DNA of 64,000 nt from Bartonella sp. B1099 (GCF_944801835.1 NZ_CALYLN010000001.1:528001-592000), one strand, 5' to 3'. Positions 17,109 through 26,648 are shown, counted from the first letter of the stretch. Program-made: numbers and translations. The notes: generated from the sequence alone by a model not told the origin.

Positions 17109-19580
17109 ATGACAGCTGTTGAAAGCAGCAAACGTCTCGCATCAGAGACACCTGTAAGCCTGTTCCTCCCCTATTCCCATCATATTACAGATACGATTAT
17201 CTCTACGAAGAATTCAGAATATTTGTCAATTTGGAAAATTGACGGACGTTCGCATCAAAGCGCTTCAGAAGAAGATATTTTTCAATGGACAAAAGAGCTT
17301 AATAATACTCTACGGGGTATTGCATCAGCTAATTTATCATTTTGGACGCATATCGTGCGCCGTCGTGTTTATGAATATCCTGATTCAACATTTGATCAAA
17401 TGTTTTGCTATCAGCTTGATGAAAAATATCGGCAAAGTTTTGCTGGTTATAATTTGATGGTCAATGATCTATATCTGACTGTCGTTTTCCAACCGATAGC
17501 GGATAAAATTATGTCGTTCTTTTCTAAACATGAGCGCGAAACGCTTGATCAAAAAAAGATGCGACAAGACTCATGTATCAAAGAACTCAATGACGTCAAT
17601 CGTACTTTAGGTCAATCTTTAAGGCGTTATGGTGCAGAACTGCTTGGTGCTTATGAAAAAAATGGACATGTTTATTCTTCTGCACTTGAATTTCTTGGAA
17701 TGCTTGTCAATGGTGAATATCGTCCTATGCCAATTTGCCATGATCGTTTTGCTGACTACATGTCTATCAATCGACCATTTTTCTCAAAATGGGGTGCTCT
17801 TGGTGAGCTCCGCACAACCAGTGGAACACGTCGATTTGGAATGTTGGAAATTAAAGAATACGATGCAACAACTAAACCAGGACAACTGAATTCTTTGTTA
17901 GAAAGTGACTTTGAGTTCATATTGGCGCAGAGTTTTTCAGTGCTTTCTCGGCATGCTGCTAAAGATTATTTGCAGCGGCATCAACGTAATCTTATTGATG
18001 CACGTGATGTGGCAACAAGTCAAATTGCTCAGATTGACGAAGCCTTAAACCAGCTTATCAGTGGGCATTTTGTCATGGGGGAACATCATTGTACATTGAC
18101 CATATATGGTGATACAATTCAACAAATTCGCGACCATATGGCCAAAGCAAGTGCAGCATTATTAGATGTTGCGCTATTACCCAAACCCGTGGATTTGGCG
18201 ATAGAAGCTGGCTATTGGGCACAACTTCCTGGTAATTGGAAATGGAGGCCCCGCCCTGCCCCAATTACATCACTAAACTTTTTATCATTTTCATCTTTTC
18301 ATAATTTTATGTCAGGAAAACCCACTGGAAATCCATGGGGACCAGCGGTCACGATTCTTAAAACAACCAGTAAAACACCACTTTATTTCAATTTTCATGC
18401 CTCCAAACTTGAAGAAGATTCAACCGATAAGCGGTTACTCGGTAATACCGCACTTATCGGACAATCTGGATCTGGTAAAACTGTGTTGCTCGGCTTTTTG
18501 TTAGCACAAGCGCAAAAATTTAAACCAACAACTGTCGTTTTTGATAAAGACCGTGGCATGGAAATTGCCATTCGAGCTATGGGGGGAAGATATTTAACAT
18601 TCAAGCCAGGAAGATCAAGTGGTTTTAATCCTTTCCAACTTCCCGCCACACAAGACAATCTGATTTTTCTGAAACAATTTGTTAAAAAATTAGCAGAAGC
18701 AGGTGGTGAAGTCACACATCACGACGAGGAAGAAATTAATAAAGCTGTTATGTCTGTTATGAGCAGTAACATTGACCTATCGCTGCGTCGTTTGTCTTTT
18801 CTGGTGCAATTCTTACCAAATCCGCGTTTAAGTGATTATAATGCGCCTCCATCTGTTCACGCTCGTTTACTCAAATGGTGTGAAGGTGGTGATTATGGTT
18901 GGTTATTTGATAATCCCCATGATGCTCTTGATCTTTCAACCCATCAAATTTACGGCTTTGATATCACCGAATTCTTAGATAATTTGGAAACGCGTACTCC
19001 AGTGATGATGTATCTGCTTTACCGTACAGAGGGTATGATTAGCGGACAGCGGTTTATGTATATCTTTGATGAATTCTGGAAGCCTTTGCAAGATCCGTAC
19101 TTTGAAGATTTAGCAAAAAATAAACAAAAGACTATCCGTAAACAAAATGGTATTTTTGTTTACGCAACACAAGAGCCTAGCGATGCTTTGGAAAGTAATA
19201 TTGCCAAAACACTCATTCAACAATGTGCGACTTATATTTTTCTGGCTAACCCCAAAGCAAATTATGAAGATTATACAAAAGGCTTTAAATTGACAGATAC
19301 TGAATTTGAACTCGTTAAAGGACTTGGTGAGTTTAGTCGTCAATTCCTCATTAAACAGGGTGATCAATCTGCGCTTGCAGAACTGAATCTTGGTAAATTC
19401 CATGTAACAAGCAATGGAAAAACTATCGAACATGACTTTAGTGACGAGCTCTTGGTGTTATCAGGTACACCTGATAACGCGGAGTTAGTCGAAAGAATTA
19501 TCGCTGAAGTGGGTGATGATCCGGCAATATGGTTACCGATTTTTTTACAGCACGCAAAAAATGACAGGAGGGAAACATGA
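17109..19580 (+). CDS. trwK: TrwK (VirB4-family secretion ATPase)
   Basis: Inner-membrane-associated ATPase that powers pilin extraction and substrate transfer in type IV secretion. The N-terminal CagE/TrbE-VirB region is followed by the RecA-like motor. Walker A GQSGSGKT is at residues 451-458 and Walker B MYIFDEFW near 650-657. The C-terminal motif KTIRKQNGIFVYATQEPSD is typical of VirB4. Length 823 is normal. Its TGA overlaps the trwJ1 ATG by 4 bp. Confidence 0.96.
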   Translation: MTAVESSKRLASETPVSLFLPYSHHITDTIISTKNSEYLSIWKIDGRSHQSASEEDIFQWTKELNNTLRGIASANLSFWTHIVRRRVYEYPDSTFDQMFCYQLDEKYRQSFAGYNLMVNDLYLTVVFQPIADKIMSFFSKHERETLDQKKMRQDSCIKELNDVNRTLGQSLRRYGAELLGAYEKNGHVYSSALEFLGMLVNGEYRPMPICHDRFADYMSINRPFFSKWGALGELRTTSGTRRFGMLEIKEYDATTKPGQLNSLLESDFEFILAQSFSVLSRHAAKDYLQRHQRNLIDARDVATSQIAQIDEALNQLISGHFVMGEHHCTLTIYGDTIQQIRDHMAKASAALLDVALLPKPVDLAIEAGYWAQLPGNWKWRPRPAPITSLNFLSFSSFHNFMSGKPTGNPWGPAVTILKTTSKTPLYFNFHASKLEEDSTDKRLLGNTALIGQSGSGKTVLLGFLLAQAQKFKPTTVVFDKDRGMEIAIRAMGGRYLTFKPGRSSGFNPFQLPATQDNLIFLKQFVKKLAEAGGEVTHHDEEEINKAVMSVMSSNIDLSLRRLSFLVQFLPNPRLSDYNAPPSVHARLLKWCEGGDYGWLFDNPHDALDLSTHQIYGFDITEFLDNLETRTPVMMYLLYRTEGMISGQRFMYIFDEFWKPLQDPYFEDLAKNKQKTIRKQNGIFVYATQEPSDALESNIAKTLIQQCATYIFLANPKANYEDYTKGFKLTDTEFELVKGLGEFSRQFLIKQGDQSALAELNLGKFHVTSNGKTIEHDFSDELLVLSGTPDNAELVERIIAEVGDDPAIWLPIFLQHAKNDRRET

Positions 19581-20317
19581 AGAAACAGGTCATTTCAATA
19601 GCAATAGCAATAACCTTAGGAGTCTCAAACCCGGCAATAGCTTTTCCTTTGTTTGGAGCTGGAGTAGCAGATTTATCAGCAACAGTTCCAACAGAATGGC
19701 CCAACTTTTGGGGATCATTTTCAAGTAAACCAGCCCCTAAAAAACCTTCACAACCAAAAGTAGATCCTAGAGAATTCCTCGAGGTCGTAAAAAAGATACA
19801 CGAATCTATAATGGGAAGCCAAAAACCCAACACCCAAAAGCTTAAAAATATACAAACAGATCACAGCAGTTTTTTTCTCAAAAATCCAGAGACGCTTTAC
19901 AAAAGAAATGAACCTTCTGCTCTATCGACATCCCTTAAAAATATTTTAAAAGAAGAAGAAATTCCTATTTCTATCCATGAATCTAGCAGTTTTATCAATG
20001 AGCGCATGCAATATGCAGCCATCACGGATAAAGCTGTAAGTTTAAGGACTTTTCAAGAAGCGAACAACCGTTTTCAGCACATTGAAGAACTATTAAAAAA
20101 AATCAAAACAACAAAAGATCTAAAAAGCATTGCAGAGTTACAAGCACATATAATTGGAATGCTCGCTATGCTACAGAATGAAACAGCAAAACTACAAATG
20201 GTCGCACATTTACGTAACGCTGAACATACACTTATCAAACAGCAGAAAGATAAACATAACATAAAAATTTTGAATAGTAAAAACACAAAAATGCCTACTA
20301 TAAAATTTATTAGATAA
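19577..20317 (+). CDS. trwJ1: TrwJ1 (VirB5-like minor pilin/adhesin)
   Basis: Secreted minor pilin thought to sit at the pilus tip; TrwJ proteins of Bartonella are known erythrocyte adhesins. A signal peptide ends near NPAIAFP. The mature part is Lys-rich and helical, with a C-terminal block shared by all three copies in pattern (AELQAHIIGMLAMLQNETAKLQM) and the tail NTKMPTIKF. Its signal peptide differs from those of TrwJ2 and TrwJ3, which are identical to each other. 246 residues. Coupled to trwK by an ATGA overlap. Confidence 0.88.
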   Translation: MKKQVISIAIAITLGVSNPAIAFPLFGAGVADLSATVPTEWPNFWGSFSSKPAPKKPSQPKVDPREFLEVVKKIHESIMGSQKPNTQKLKNIQTDHSSFFLKNPETLYKRNEPSALSTSLKNILKEEEIPISIHESSSFINERMQYAAITDKAVSLRTFQEANNRFQHIEELLKKIKTTKDLKSIAELQAHIIGMLAMLQNETAKLQMVAHLRNAEHTLIKQQKDKHNIKILNSKNTKMPTIKFIR

Positions 20318-20505
20318 AGCTTTTTATAATAGTATTTTCTATATTATTTTTCCTGTATGCTCGTAAAAAGAAAAAGTTAATGCATAATACTCAGTTTTCT
20401 CTCATAGACTGAGAAGCTCTGTCAAGTTTGACCCACCCTAAAAAATTCAACGAAGAATGCCTAAAAAAACATATAAAACTTGACTATTCGTTAAAGAGGA
20501 ATGCC

Positions 20506-21351
20506 ATGAACTTCACCGTGTTCACGCAACTTTTCAATATAATTGATCAGATAACAAAAACATATGTCACGGATATTCCCTCAAAAGCAATTGTGACAAT
20601 CACACCCTTTGTAACAATCGGTCTTACCATCTCTTTCCTCATCTATGGATGGCTTATCATTCGTGGCGCTATCGATATGCCTCTCTCTGGGTTCGTAAAT
20701 CGTTTCCTGCGAATAAGTATTATTACTTCAATCGCTCTAACCACAGGACTTTATCAACCAGAAATTACAAATTTGATAACTCAAATGCCCTATGATTTAT
20801 CAAAAGCGCTCATAACAAACCCACTCGATAACACAAAATTAATGGACTTGCTTGATAAAGTAGCAACAAAAGGATTTCAATATGCAAGTCATCTTTTCCA
20901 AGAAACCATCTTCTTCGAAGCCAATGGACTGCTTTACGCTTTCTTAGGCATCCTCATCTTGCTGGCAACAAGTTTCGTCGTAGCAATCGGCGGGGGCCTC
21001 GTTATACTGACAAAAATCGCTATTACACTTCTCGTGGGACTTGGCCCTATCTTCATCACTGCTTTGCTCTGGCAACCAACCCATCGCCTTTTCCAGCAAT
21101 GGATAATCCAAGTCGTGAATTACATAATTCTCTTTATACTCTTAGCCACTGTCTTTAATGTGATGATGAATATCCTTGCAAACTATTTAGGTGATATGAA
21201 ACTCGATTACCAACAAAATATAAGCTTCACGTTTGGGGGAGCTCTCATCCTCTCCATTATATCCATCATGCTGTTACTCAAACTATCAAGCATTGCCAAT
21301 TCTCTCGCAAAAGGCATGACATTTGGACATCTATGGAAACATAAAAACTAG
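20506..21351 (+). CDS. trwI1: TrwI1 (VirB6-like polytopic membrane protein)
   Basis: Inner-membrane channel component of the secretion system. About six membrane segments are visible, including IVTITPFVTIGLTISFLIYGWLII near residues 25-50 and a cluster over residues 145-270 containing the TrbL/VirB6-type LVGLGPIFITALLWQPTHRLFQQW. AAAGAGG six bases before the ATG at 20506 fixes the start; a longer in-frame opening at 20428 lacks such a site. 281 residues, identical in sequence to TrwI2 and TrwI3. Confidence 0.95.
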   Translation: MNFTVFTQLFNIIDQITKTYVTDIPSKAIVTITPFVTIGLTISFLIYGWLIIRGAIDMPLSGFVNRFLRISIITSIALTTGLYQPEITNLITQMPYDLSKALITNPLDNTKLMDLLDKVATKGFQYASHLFQETIFFEANGLLYAFLGILILLATSFVVAIGGGLVILTKIAITLLVGLGPIFITALLWQPTHRLFQQWIIQVVNYIILFILLATVFNVMMNILANYLGDMKLDYQQNISFTFGGALILSIISIMLLLKLSSIANSLAKGMTFGHLWKHKN

Positions 21352-21595
21352 AGGATAACCAAAAGCAATGATTCCCCTAACAGACACTCTGAATATCCAT
21401 AGGACAAAATAACCAACATATCCGATCTTACAGTAAAAATATTTGCACTGAAATTGAGCTATTTTCATCAATATAAAAAATGAAATTAAGAAAAGTAAAA
21501 TAATTATACACTATGCACTTTACTTTACATTCAAAATGGAAATAATGATAATAAATGTTAGGATGCAACTAACAGTAAAAAAGAGTAATATTAAA

Positions 21596-21739
21596 ATGAA
21601 AAATATCATTCTGATGATTTTGATTGCAAACCTTCTATCGGCTTGTGCTTTAGCACCAAAGCTCAAACAACCCAATGATAGGAACCGTGTGCCTATTAAT
21701 AAAACAATCCCTGCCGAAATTAAGCGAGGAGACAGATGA
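21596..21739 (+). CDS. trwH1: TrwH1 (VirB7-like lipoprotein)
   Basis: Small outer-membrane lipoprotein that stabilises the VirB9-like TrwF in the core complex. The signal peptide ends with the lipobox LLSAC (Cys17), followed by a short Pro/Lys-rich tail ending GDR. The 47-residue form starting at 21596 gives a proper signal peptide; the open frame continues upstream to 21536. Its TGA overlaps the trwJ2 ATG (ATGA). Confidence 0.9.
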   Translation: MKNIILMILIANLLSACALAPKLKQPNDRNRVPINKTIPAEIKRGDR

Positions 21740-22488
21740 AAAGGCGGTTTATTATAACAGCAATGATTACCCTTTTGGAAATGCTGAATCTAGCTCCAGC
21801 AAATGCAGATGCAGATATAAAGCAACAGGATTCTATCCCGCAATTACAGTCACAGCCGCCATCAAAAAAAAATCTGGAAATTATTGAGTTATTAAAAAAA
21901 CAGATTGAACTGAGCAAAAAGAAATCCAGCGAAACATTAAAGATACATGATTCTATAACCGGTAATGGAATTAAGAAAGCATTGCCAAATGAGAATCAAT
22001 ATTTTCTTAACAATCTGGCGTCAATCTACCCAAAAGTACAAAATGCGTACCAGACCGCCACCTTTACAATTAATAGGCATACTTTGCCATCATTCTATCA
22101 CTATACTGTTAGAGCTTATGACGAAGAGGAATTAAGAGATATTAAACCAATAGATGAGATGCGTACAAAAATCAATACACGTATCAGATATAAAGGAGTT
22201 ATCGCTAGAGCTTTAAGTTTACAAGCTCTTCAGGACGTAGATAAGCGTTTTGAAAGAATCGCTAATTTATTAGATACTACAGGCAAAATGCAGAGTTTAA
22301 AAGAAGCTACTAAATTGCAAGCAGAGCTAAAGTATATGTTAGCTATGATTCAAAATGAATCTGTAAAGATGCAAATGATCAGAAATTTCTTCAATAATGA
22401 AGAAAATCTTATCAAAATGCAAAAAGCCAGAATATATCTAATAGCTAGCCTCCGGCTCTGGCAAATGCCCACCATAAAATTTCCATAA
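21736..22488 (+). CDS. trwJ2: TrwJ2 (VirB5-like minor pilin/adhesin)
   Basis: Second TrwJ, 250 residues. The first 26 codons, covering the signal peptide (ending APANADA), are identical to trwJ3. The last six residues (MPTIKFP) and 3' flank are also shared with trwJ3. The centre, about residues 30-240, is unlike TrwJ1 or TrwJ3 apart from the helical pattern LQALQDVDKRFERI and LKYMLAMIQNESVKMQM. The C-terminal region before the tail (IYLIASLRLW) is unusual for the family. Confidence 0.88.
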   Translation: MKRRFIITAMITLLEMLNLAPANADADIKQQDSIPQLQSQPPSKKNLEIIELLKKQIELSKKKSSETLKIHDSITGNGIKKALPNENQYFLNNLASIYPKVQNAYQTATFTINRHTLPSFYHYTVRAYDEEELRDIKPIDEMRTKINTRIRYKGVIARALSLQALQDVDKRFERIANLLDTTGKMQSLKEATKLQAELKYMLAMIQNESVKMQMIRNFFNNEENLIKMQKARIYLIASLRLWQMPTIKFP

Positions 22489-22607
22489 GATTTATCCGAT
22501 AAAATTCTTTATAACATTTGTTTTCTCTTTTCACGCACATAAAGTCTTTAGCATGTATATGTGTTTTGAAATGATTAAAACTTGACTATTCGTTAAAGAG
22601 GAATGCC

Positions 22608-23453
22608 ATGAACTTCACCGTGTTCACGCAACTTTTCAATATAATTGATCAGATAACAAAAACATATGTCACGGATATTCCCTCAAAAGCAATTGTGACA
22701 ATCACACCCTTTGTAACAATCGGTCTTACCATCTCTTTCCTCATCTATGGATGGCTTATCATTCGTGGCGCTATCGATATGCCTCTCTCTGGGTTCGTAA
22801 ATCGTTTCCTGCGAATAAGTATTATTACTTCAATCGCTCTAACCACAGGACTTTATCAACCAGAAATTACAAATTTGATAACTCAAATGCCCTATGATTT
22901 ATCAAAAGCGCTCATAACAAACCCACTCGATAACACAAAATTAATGGACTTGCTTGATAAAGTAGCAACAAAAGGATTTCAATATGCAAGTCATCTTTTC
23001 CAAGAAACCATCTTCTTCGAAGCCAATGGACTGCTTTACGCTTTCTTAGGCATCCTCATCTTGCTGGCAACAAGTTTCGTCGTAGCAATCGGCGGGGGCC
23101 TCGTTATACTGACAAAAATCGCTATTACACTTCTCGTGGGACTTGGCCCTATCTTCATCACTGCTTTGCTCTGGCAACCAACCCATCGCCTTTTCCAGCA
23201 ATGGATAATCCAAGTCGTGAATTACATAATTCTCTTTATACTCTTAGCCACTGTCTTTAATGTGATGATGAATATCCTTGCAAACTATTTAGGTGATATG
23301 AAACTCGATTACCAACAAAATATAAGCTTCACGTTTGGGGGAGCTCTCATCCTCTCCATTATATCCATCATGCTGTTACTCAAACTATCAAGCATTGCCA
23401 ATTCTCTCGCAAAAGGCATGACATTTGGACATCTATGGAAACATAAAAACTAG
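22608..23453 (+). CDS. trwI2: TrwI2 (VirB6-like), identical to TrwI1
   Basis: Same 281-residue protein as TrwI1 and TrwI3, including the DNA as far as I could compare by eye. The same AAAGAGG ribosome site precedes it. Identity including silent positions implies recent duplication or continuing gene conversion. Confidence 0.95.
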   Translation: MNFTVFTQLFNIIDQITKTYVTDIPSKAIVTITPFVTIGLTISFLIYGWLIIRGAIDMPLSGFVNRFLRISIITSIALTTGLYQPEITNLITQMPYDLSKALITNPLDNTKLMDLLDKVATKGFQYASHLFQETIFFEANGLLYAFLGILILLATSFVVAIGGGLVILTKIAITLLVGLGPIFITALLWQPTHRLFQQWIIQVVNYIILFILLATVFNVMMNILANYLGDMKLDYQQNISFTFGGALILSIISIMLLLKLSSIANSLAKGMTFGHLWKHKN

Positions 23454-23697
23454 AGGATAACCAAAAGCAATGATTCCCCTAACAGACACTCTGAATATCC
23501 ATAGGACAAAATAACCAACATATCCGATCTTACAGTAAAAATATTTGCACTGAAATTGAGCTATTTTCATCAATATAAAAAATGAAATTAAGAAAAGTAA
23601 AATAATTATACACTATGCACTTTACTTTACATTCAAAATGGAAATAATGATAATAAATGTTAGGATGCAACTAACAGTAAAAAAGAGTAATATTAAA

Positions 23698-23841
23698 ATG
23701 AAAAATATCATTCTGATGATTTTGATTGCAAACCTTCTATCGGCTTGTGCATTAGCACCAAAGCTCAAACAACCCAATGATAGGAACCGTGTGCCTATTA
23801 ATAAAACAATCCCTGCCGAAATTAAGCGAGGAGACACATGA
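23698..23841 (+). CDS. trwH2: TrwH2 (VirB7-like lipoprotein)
   Basis: 47-residue lipoprotein with lipobox LLSAC. It differs from TrwH1/TrwH3 by one silent base (GCA for GCT in an Ala codon of the signal region) and by its last residue, Thr instead of Arg (GDT). The stop overlaps the trwJ3 ATG. Confidence 0.9.
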   Translation: MKNIILMILIANLLSACALAPKLKQPNDRNRVPINKTIPAEIKRGDT

Positions 23842-24584
23842 AAAGGCGGTTTATTATAACAGCAATGATTACCCTTTTGGAAATGCTGAATCTAGCTCCA
23901 GCAAATGCAGATGCAGCAGTAACTCCCCAATCCGGCAACTCAACCTTAATTTCACAGTCTTCTACTGTACAGACACCTCCTGCTCCACCAGAAGAATATC
24001 TGGAGATTATTAAGCTATTAAAAGAACAGCTTGAATTGAAAGAAAAACAGCTTTCGGCAATAGAGGGCACTTATAAAGCTATAACTGATGAAACTATAAT
24101 TACGGATCCGAGCATTAAAGCTAAGAGGGAAATATATGACAAGCTTTTTTTAAAGAATTCAGATTTGTTCTACAAAAAAAATAAGAATTCAGATGCCTTA
24201 TATCAACAGATTCTAAAGGAAGAGAAAGAAGCTGCTGAGAAACAAAATCCGTTTATTTCTAATCTTCTTGGGCGTTTACGATATGCGTCAGTTACGGATA
24301 GAGCTATAAATCTACATGCTTTGCAAGCATCAGACAGACGCTTTAAGTATATCTTATCTTTGTTAGACACATTTGAGAAAGCAAAAAATTTGCAAGAGAT
24401 TGCCAATTTTCAAGCAAATGTGGACGGTATATTAGCTATGATCGAAAATGAATCTATAAAACTGCAAATAGCTACGCAATTACGTGATGCTGAGTATGCG
24501 CTTACAAAAACGCAAAAGCGCGAATTTGATATGAAAACTTTTGACAGTAAAAACACAAAAATGCCCACCATAAAATTTCCATAA
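23838..24584 (+). CDS. trwJ3: TrwJ3 (VirB5-like minor pilin/adhesin)
   Basis: Third TrwJ, 248 residues. It has the same signal peptide as TrwJ2, then a unique Pro/Gln-rich mature start (TVQTPPAPPEEY), a helical Lys/Glu-rich body, and a C-terminal part closer to TrwJ1 (ANFQANVDGILAMIENESIKLQI; SKNTKMPTIKF). Its 3' end matches trwJ2. It therefore reads as a mosaic: ends like J2, C-terminal body like J1. Confidence 0.88.
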   Translation: MKRRFIITAMITLLEMLNLAPANADAAVTPQSGNSTLISQSSTVQTPPAPPEEYLEIIKLLKEQLELKEKQLSAIEGTYKAITDETIITDPSIKAKREIYDKLFLKNSDLFYKKNKNSDALYQQILKEEKEAAEKQNPFISNLLGRLRYASVTDRAINLHALQASDRRFKYILSLLDTFEKAKNLQEIANFQANVDGILAMIENESIKLQIATQLRDAEYALTKTQKREFDMKTFDSKNTKMPTIKFP

Positions 24585-24703
24585 GATTTATCCGATAAAA
24601 TTCTTTATAACATTTGTTTTCTCTTTTCACGCACATAAAGTCTTTAGCATGTATATGTGTTTTGAAATGATTAAAACTTGACTATTCGTTAAAGAGGAAT
24701 GCC

Positions 24704-25549
24704 ATGAACTTCACCGTGTTCACGCAACTTTTCAATATAATTGATCAGATAACAAAAACATATGTCACGGATATTCCCTCAAAAGCAATTGTGACAATCA
24801 CACCCTTTGTAACAATCGGTCTTACCATCTCTTTCCTCATCTATGGATGGCTTATCATTCGTGGCGCTATCGATATGCCTCTCTCTGGGTTCGTAAATCG
24901 TTTCCTGCGAATAAGTATTATTACTTCAATCGCTCTAACCACAGGACTTTATCAACCAGAAATTACAAATTTGATAACTCAAATGCCCTATGATTTATCA
25001 AAAGCGCTCATAACAAACCCACTCGATAACACAAAATTAATGGACTTGCTTGATAAAGTAGCAACAAAAGGATTTCAATATGCAAGTCATCTTTTCCAAG
25101 AAACCATCTTCTTCGAAGCCAATGGACTGCTTTACGCTTTCTTAGGCATCCTCATCTTGCTGGCAACAAGTTTCGTCGTAGCAATCGGCGGGGGCCTCGT
25201 TATACTGACAAAAATCGCTATTACACTTCTCGTGGGACTTGGCCCTATCTTCATCACTGCTTTGCTCTGGCAACCAACCCATCGCCTTTTCCAGCAATGG
25301 ATAATCCAAGTCGTGAATTACATAATTCTCTTTATACTCTTAGCCACTGTCTTTAATGTGATGATGAATATCCTTGCAAACTATTTAGGTGATATGAAAC
25401 TCGATTACCAACAAAATATAAGCTTCACGTTTGGGGGAGCTCTCATCCTCTCCATTATATCCATCATGCTGTTACTCAAACTATCAAGCATTGCCAATTC
25501 TCTCGCAAAAGGCATGACATTTGGACATCTATGGAAACATAAAAACTAG
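24704..25549 (+). CDS. trwI3: TrwI3 (VirB6-like), identical to TrwI1 and TrwI2
   Basis: 281 residues, identical to the two upstream copies. It keeps the same ribosome site and the same 244-bp spacer to the following trwH. Confidence 0.95.
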   Translation: MNFTVFTQLFNIIDQITKTYVTDIPSKAIVTITPFVTIGLTISFLIYGWLIIRGAIDMPLSGFVNRFLRISIITSIALTTGLYQPEITNLITQMPYDLSKALITNPLDNTKLMDLLDKVATKGFQYASHLFQETIFFEANGLLYAFLGILILLATSFVVAIGGGLVILTKIAITLLVGLGPIFITALLWQPTHRLFQQWIIQVVNYIILFILLATVFNVMMNILANYLGDMKLDYQQNISFTFGGALILSIISIMLLLKLSSIANSLAKGMTFGHLWKHKN

Positions 25550-25793
25550 AGGATAACCAAAAGCAATGATTCCCCTAACAGACACTCTGAATATCCATAG
25601 GACAAAATAACCAACATATCCGATCTTACAGTAAAAATATTTGCACTGAAATTGAGCTATTTTCATCAATATAAAAAATGAAATTAAGAAAAGTAAAATA
25701 ATTATACACTATGCACTTTACTTTACATTCAAAATGGAAATAATGATAATAAATGTTAGGATGCAACTAACAGTAAAAAAGAGTAATATTAAA

Positions 25794-25937
25794 ATGAAAA
25801 ATATCATTCTGATGATTTTGATTGCAAACCTTCTATCGGCTTGTGCTTTAGCACCAAAGCTCAAACAACCCAATGATAGGAACCGTGTGCCTATTAATAA
25901 AACAATCCCTGCCGAAATTAAGCGAGGAGACAGATGA
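25794..25937 (+). CDS. trwH3: TrwH3 (VirB7-like lipoprotein)
   Basis: 47-residue lipoprotein, identical to TrwH1 (ends GDR). It precedes trwG with a 4-bp ATGA overlap, so the last cassette couples directly to the single-copy core genes. Confidence 0.9.
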   Translation: MKNIILMILIANLLSACALAPKLKQPNDRNRVPINKTIPAEIKRGDR

Positions 25938-26635
25938 AAACAAAACAAGCAAAACCAGTGAAAGCCGAACAACTTAGCAGTTATTACGAAGAAAGCCGTG
26001 GTCTAGAACGGGATCTGATAAGCGAATTTGTAAAGTCGCGCAGAACGGCGTGGCGTGTAGCAAGTGCTGTTGGTCTTTTGGGCTTATTCGGTATGATATG
26101 TGGTGTCATTGGATTTTCCCAACCAGCGCCTACACCTTTAGTGTTACGCGTTGATAACACAACAGGTGCTGTTGATGTTATCTCAATTATGCGCGAGCAC
26201 GAAGAAAGCTATGGTGAAGTTGTAGATAGATATTGGCTCAACCAATATGTACTTAACCGCGAAACTTATGACTACGATACCATTCAACTGAACTATGACA
26301 CAACAGCACTTTTAAGTGCGGCTTCTGTTCAGCAAGAATATTATAAAATCTATGATGGGGAAAATGCACGAGATAAAGTACTTTCCAACAAAGCACGTAT
26401 CACAGTTAAAGTACGTTCAATCCAGCCTAATGGTCTTGGTCAAGCAACTGTACGTTTTACGACTCAACAACTTGACAGCAGCGGTGCTGCTACTGGACCA
26501 AAACAGCACCAGATTGCAACAATTGGTTATACCTATGTCGGTGCACCTATGAAATCATCTATCCGATTGCTTAACCCCCTTGGTTTTCAAGTAACAAGTT
26601 ACCGTTCTGATCCAGAAATACTGTTGAATGATTAA
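25934..26635 (+). CDS. trwG: TrwG (VirB8 homologue)
   Basis: Bitopic inner-membrane protein of the secretion assembly platform. A cytoplasmic N-terminus is followed by one membrane segment (about residues 37-60, AVGLLGLFGMICGVIGF) and a periplasmic VirB8 domain ending with the conserved NPLGF motif. 233 residues, normal. Known work on Bartonella describes trwG as the gene whose product can functionally substitute within the R388 system. Confidence 0.94.
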   Translation: MKTKQAKPVKAEQLSSYYEESRGLERDLISEFVKSRRTAWRVASAVGLLGLFGMICGVIGFSQPAPTPLVLRVDNTTGAVDVISIMREHEESYGEVVDRYWLNQYVLNRETYDYDTIQLNYDTTALLSAASVQQEYYKIYDGENARDKVLSNKARITVKVRSIQPNGLGQATVRFTTQQLDSSGAATGPKQHQIATIGYTYVGAPMKSSIRLLNPLGFQVTSYRSDPEILLND

Positions 26636-26648
26636 GGAATTGATTGTT

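Larger units (their letters stand above)
20475..21739 (+). repeat. trwI-trwH repeat, unit 1
   Basis: This segment from 31 bp before trwI1 to the end of trwH1 recurs at 22577-23841 and 24673-25937 with almost no differences; I noticed only two in trwH2. Spacing between copies is 2,102 and 2,096 bp. To the right, identity with unit 2 continues through the first 26 codons of the following trwJ (to 21814). Confidence 0.93.
22577..23841 (+). repeat. trwI-trwH repeat, unit 2
   Basis: Second copy of the trwI-trwH block. To the left, identity with unit 3 extends back to 22463, the last codons of trwJ2. To the right, identity with unit 1 extends to 23916 in trwJ3. The duplicated cassette therefore spans a trwJ tail, trwI, trwH and the next trwJ signal peptide. 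Confidence 0.93.
24673..25937 (+). repeat. trwI-trwH repeat, unit 3
   Basis: Third copy of the block. Identity to unit 2 extends left to 24559, in the trwJ3 tail. On the right the repeat ends at the trwH3 stop, where trwG follows in place of a trwJ, using the same ATGA overlap. Confidence 0.93.

Noticed and set aside
20428..20505. Extended N-terminus of TrwI1
   Set aside because: The in-frame extension is absent from the other two copies, and the ribosome site lies before the ATG at 20506.
21536..21595. Extended N-terminus of TrwH
   Set aside because: It would place charged residues before a clean lipoprotein signal; the start at 21596 gives a standard lipobox protein.
20475..25937. Tandem repeats considered as a CRISPR array
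   Set aside because: Repeats are over 1 kb, encode TrwI and TrwH, and are separated by trwJ genes; there are no short repeat-spacer units and no cas genes.
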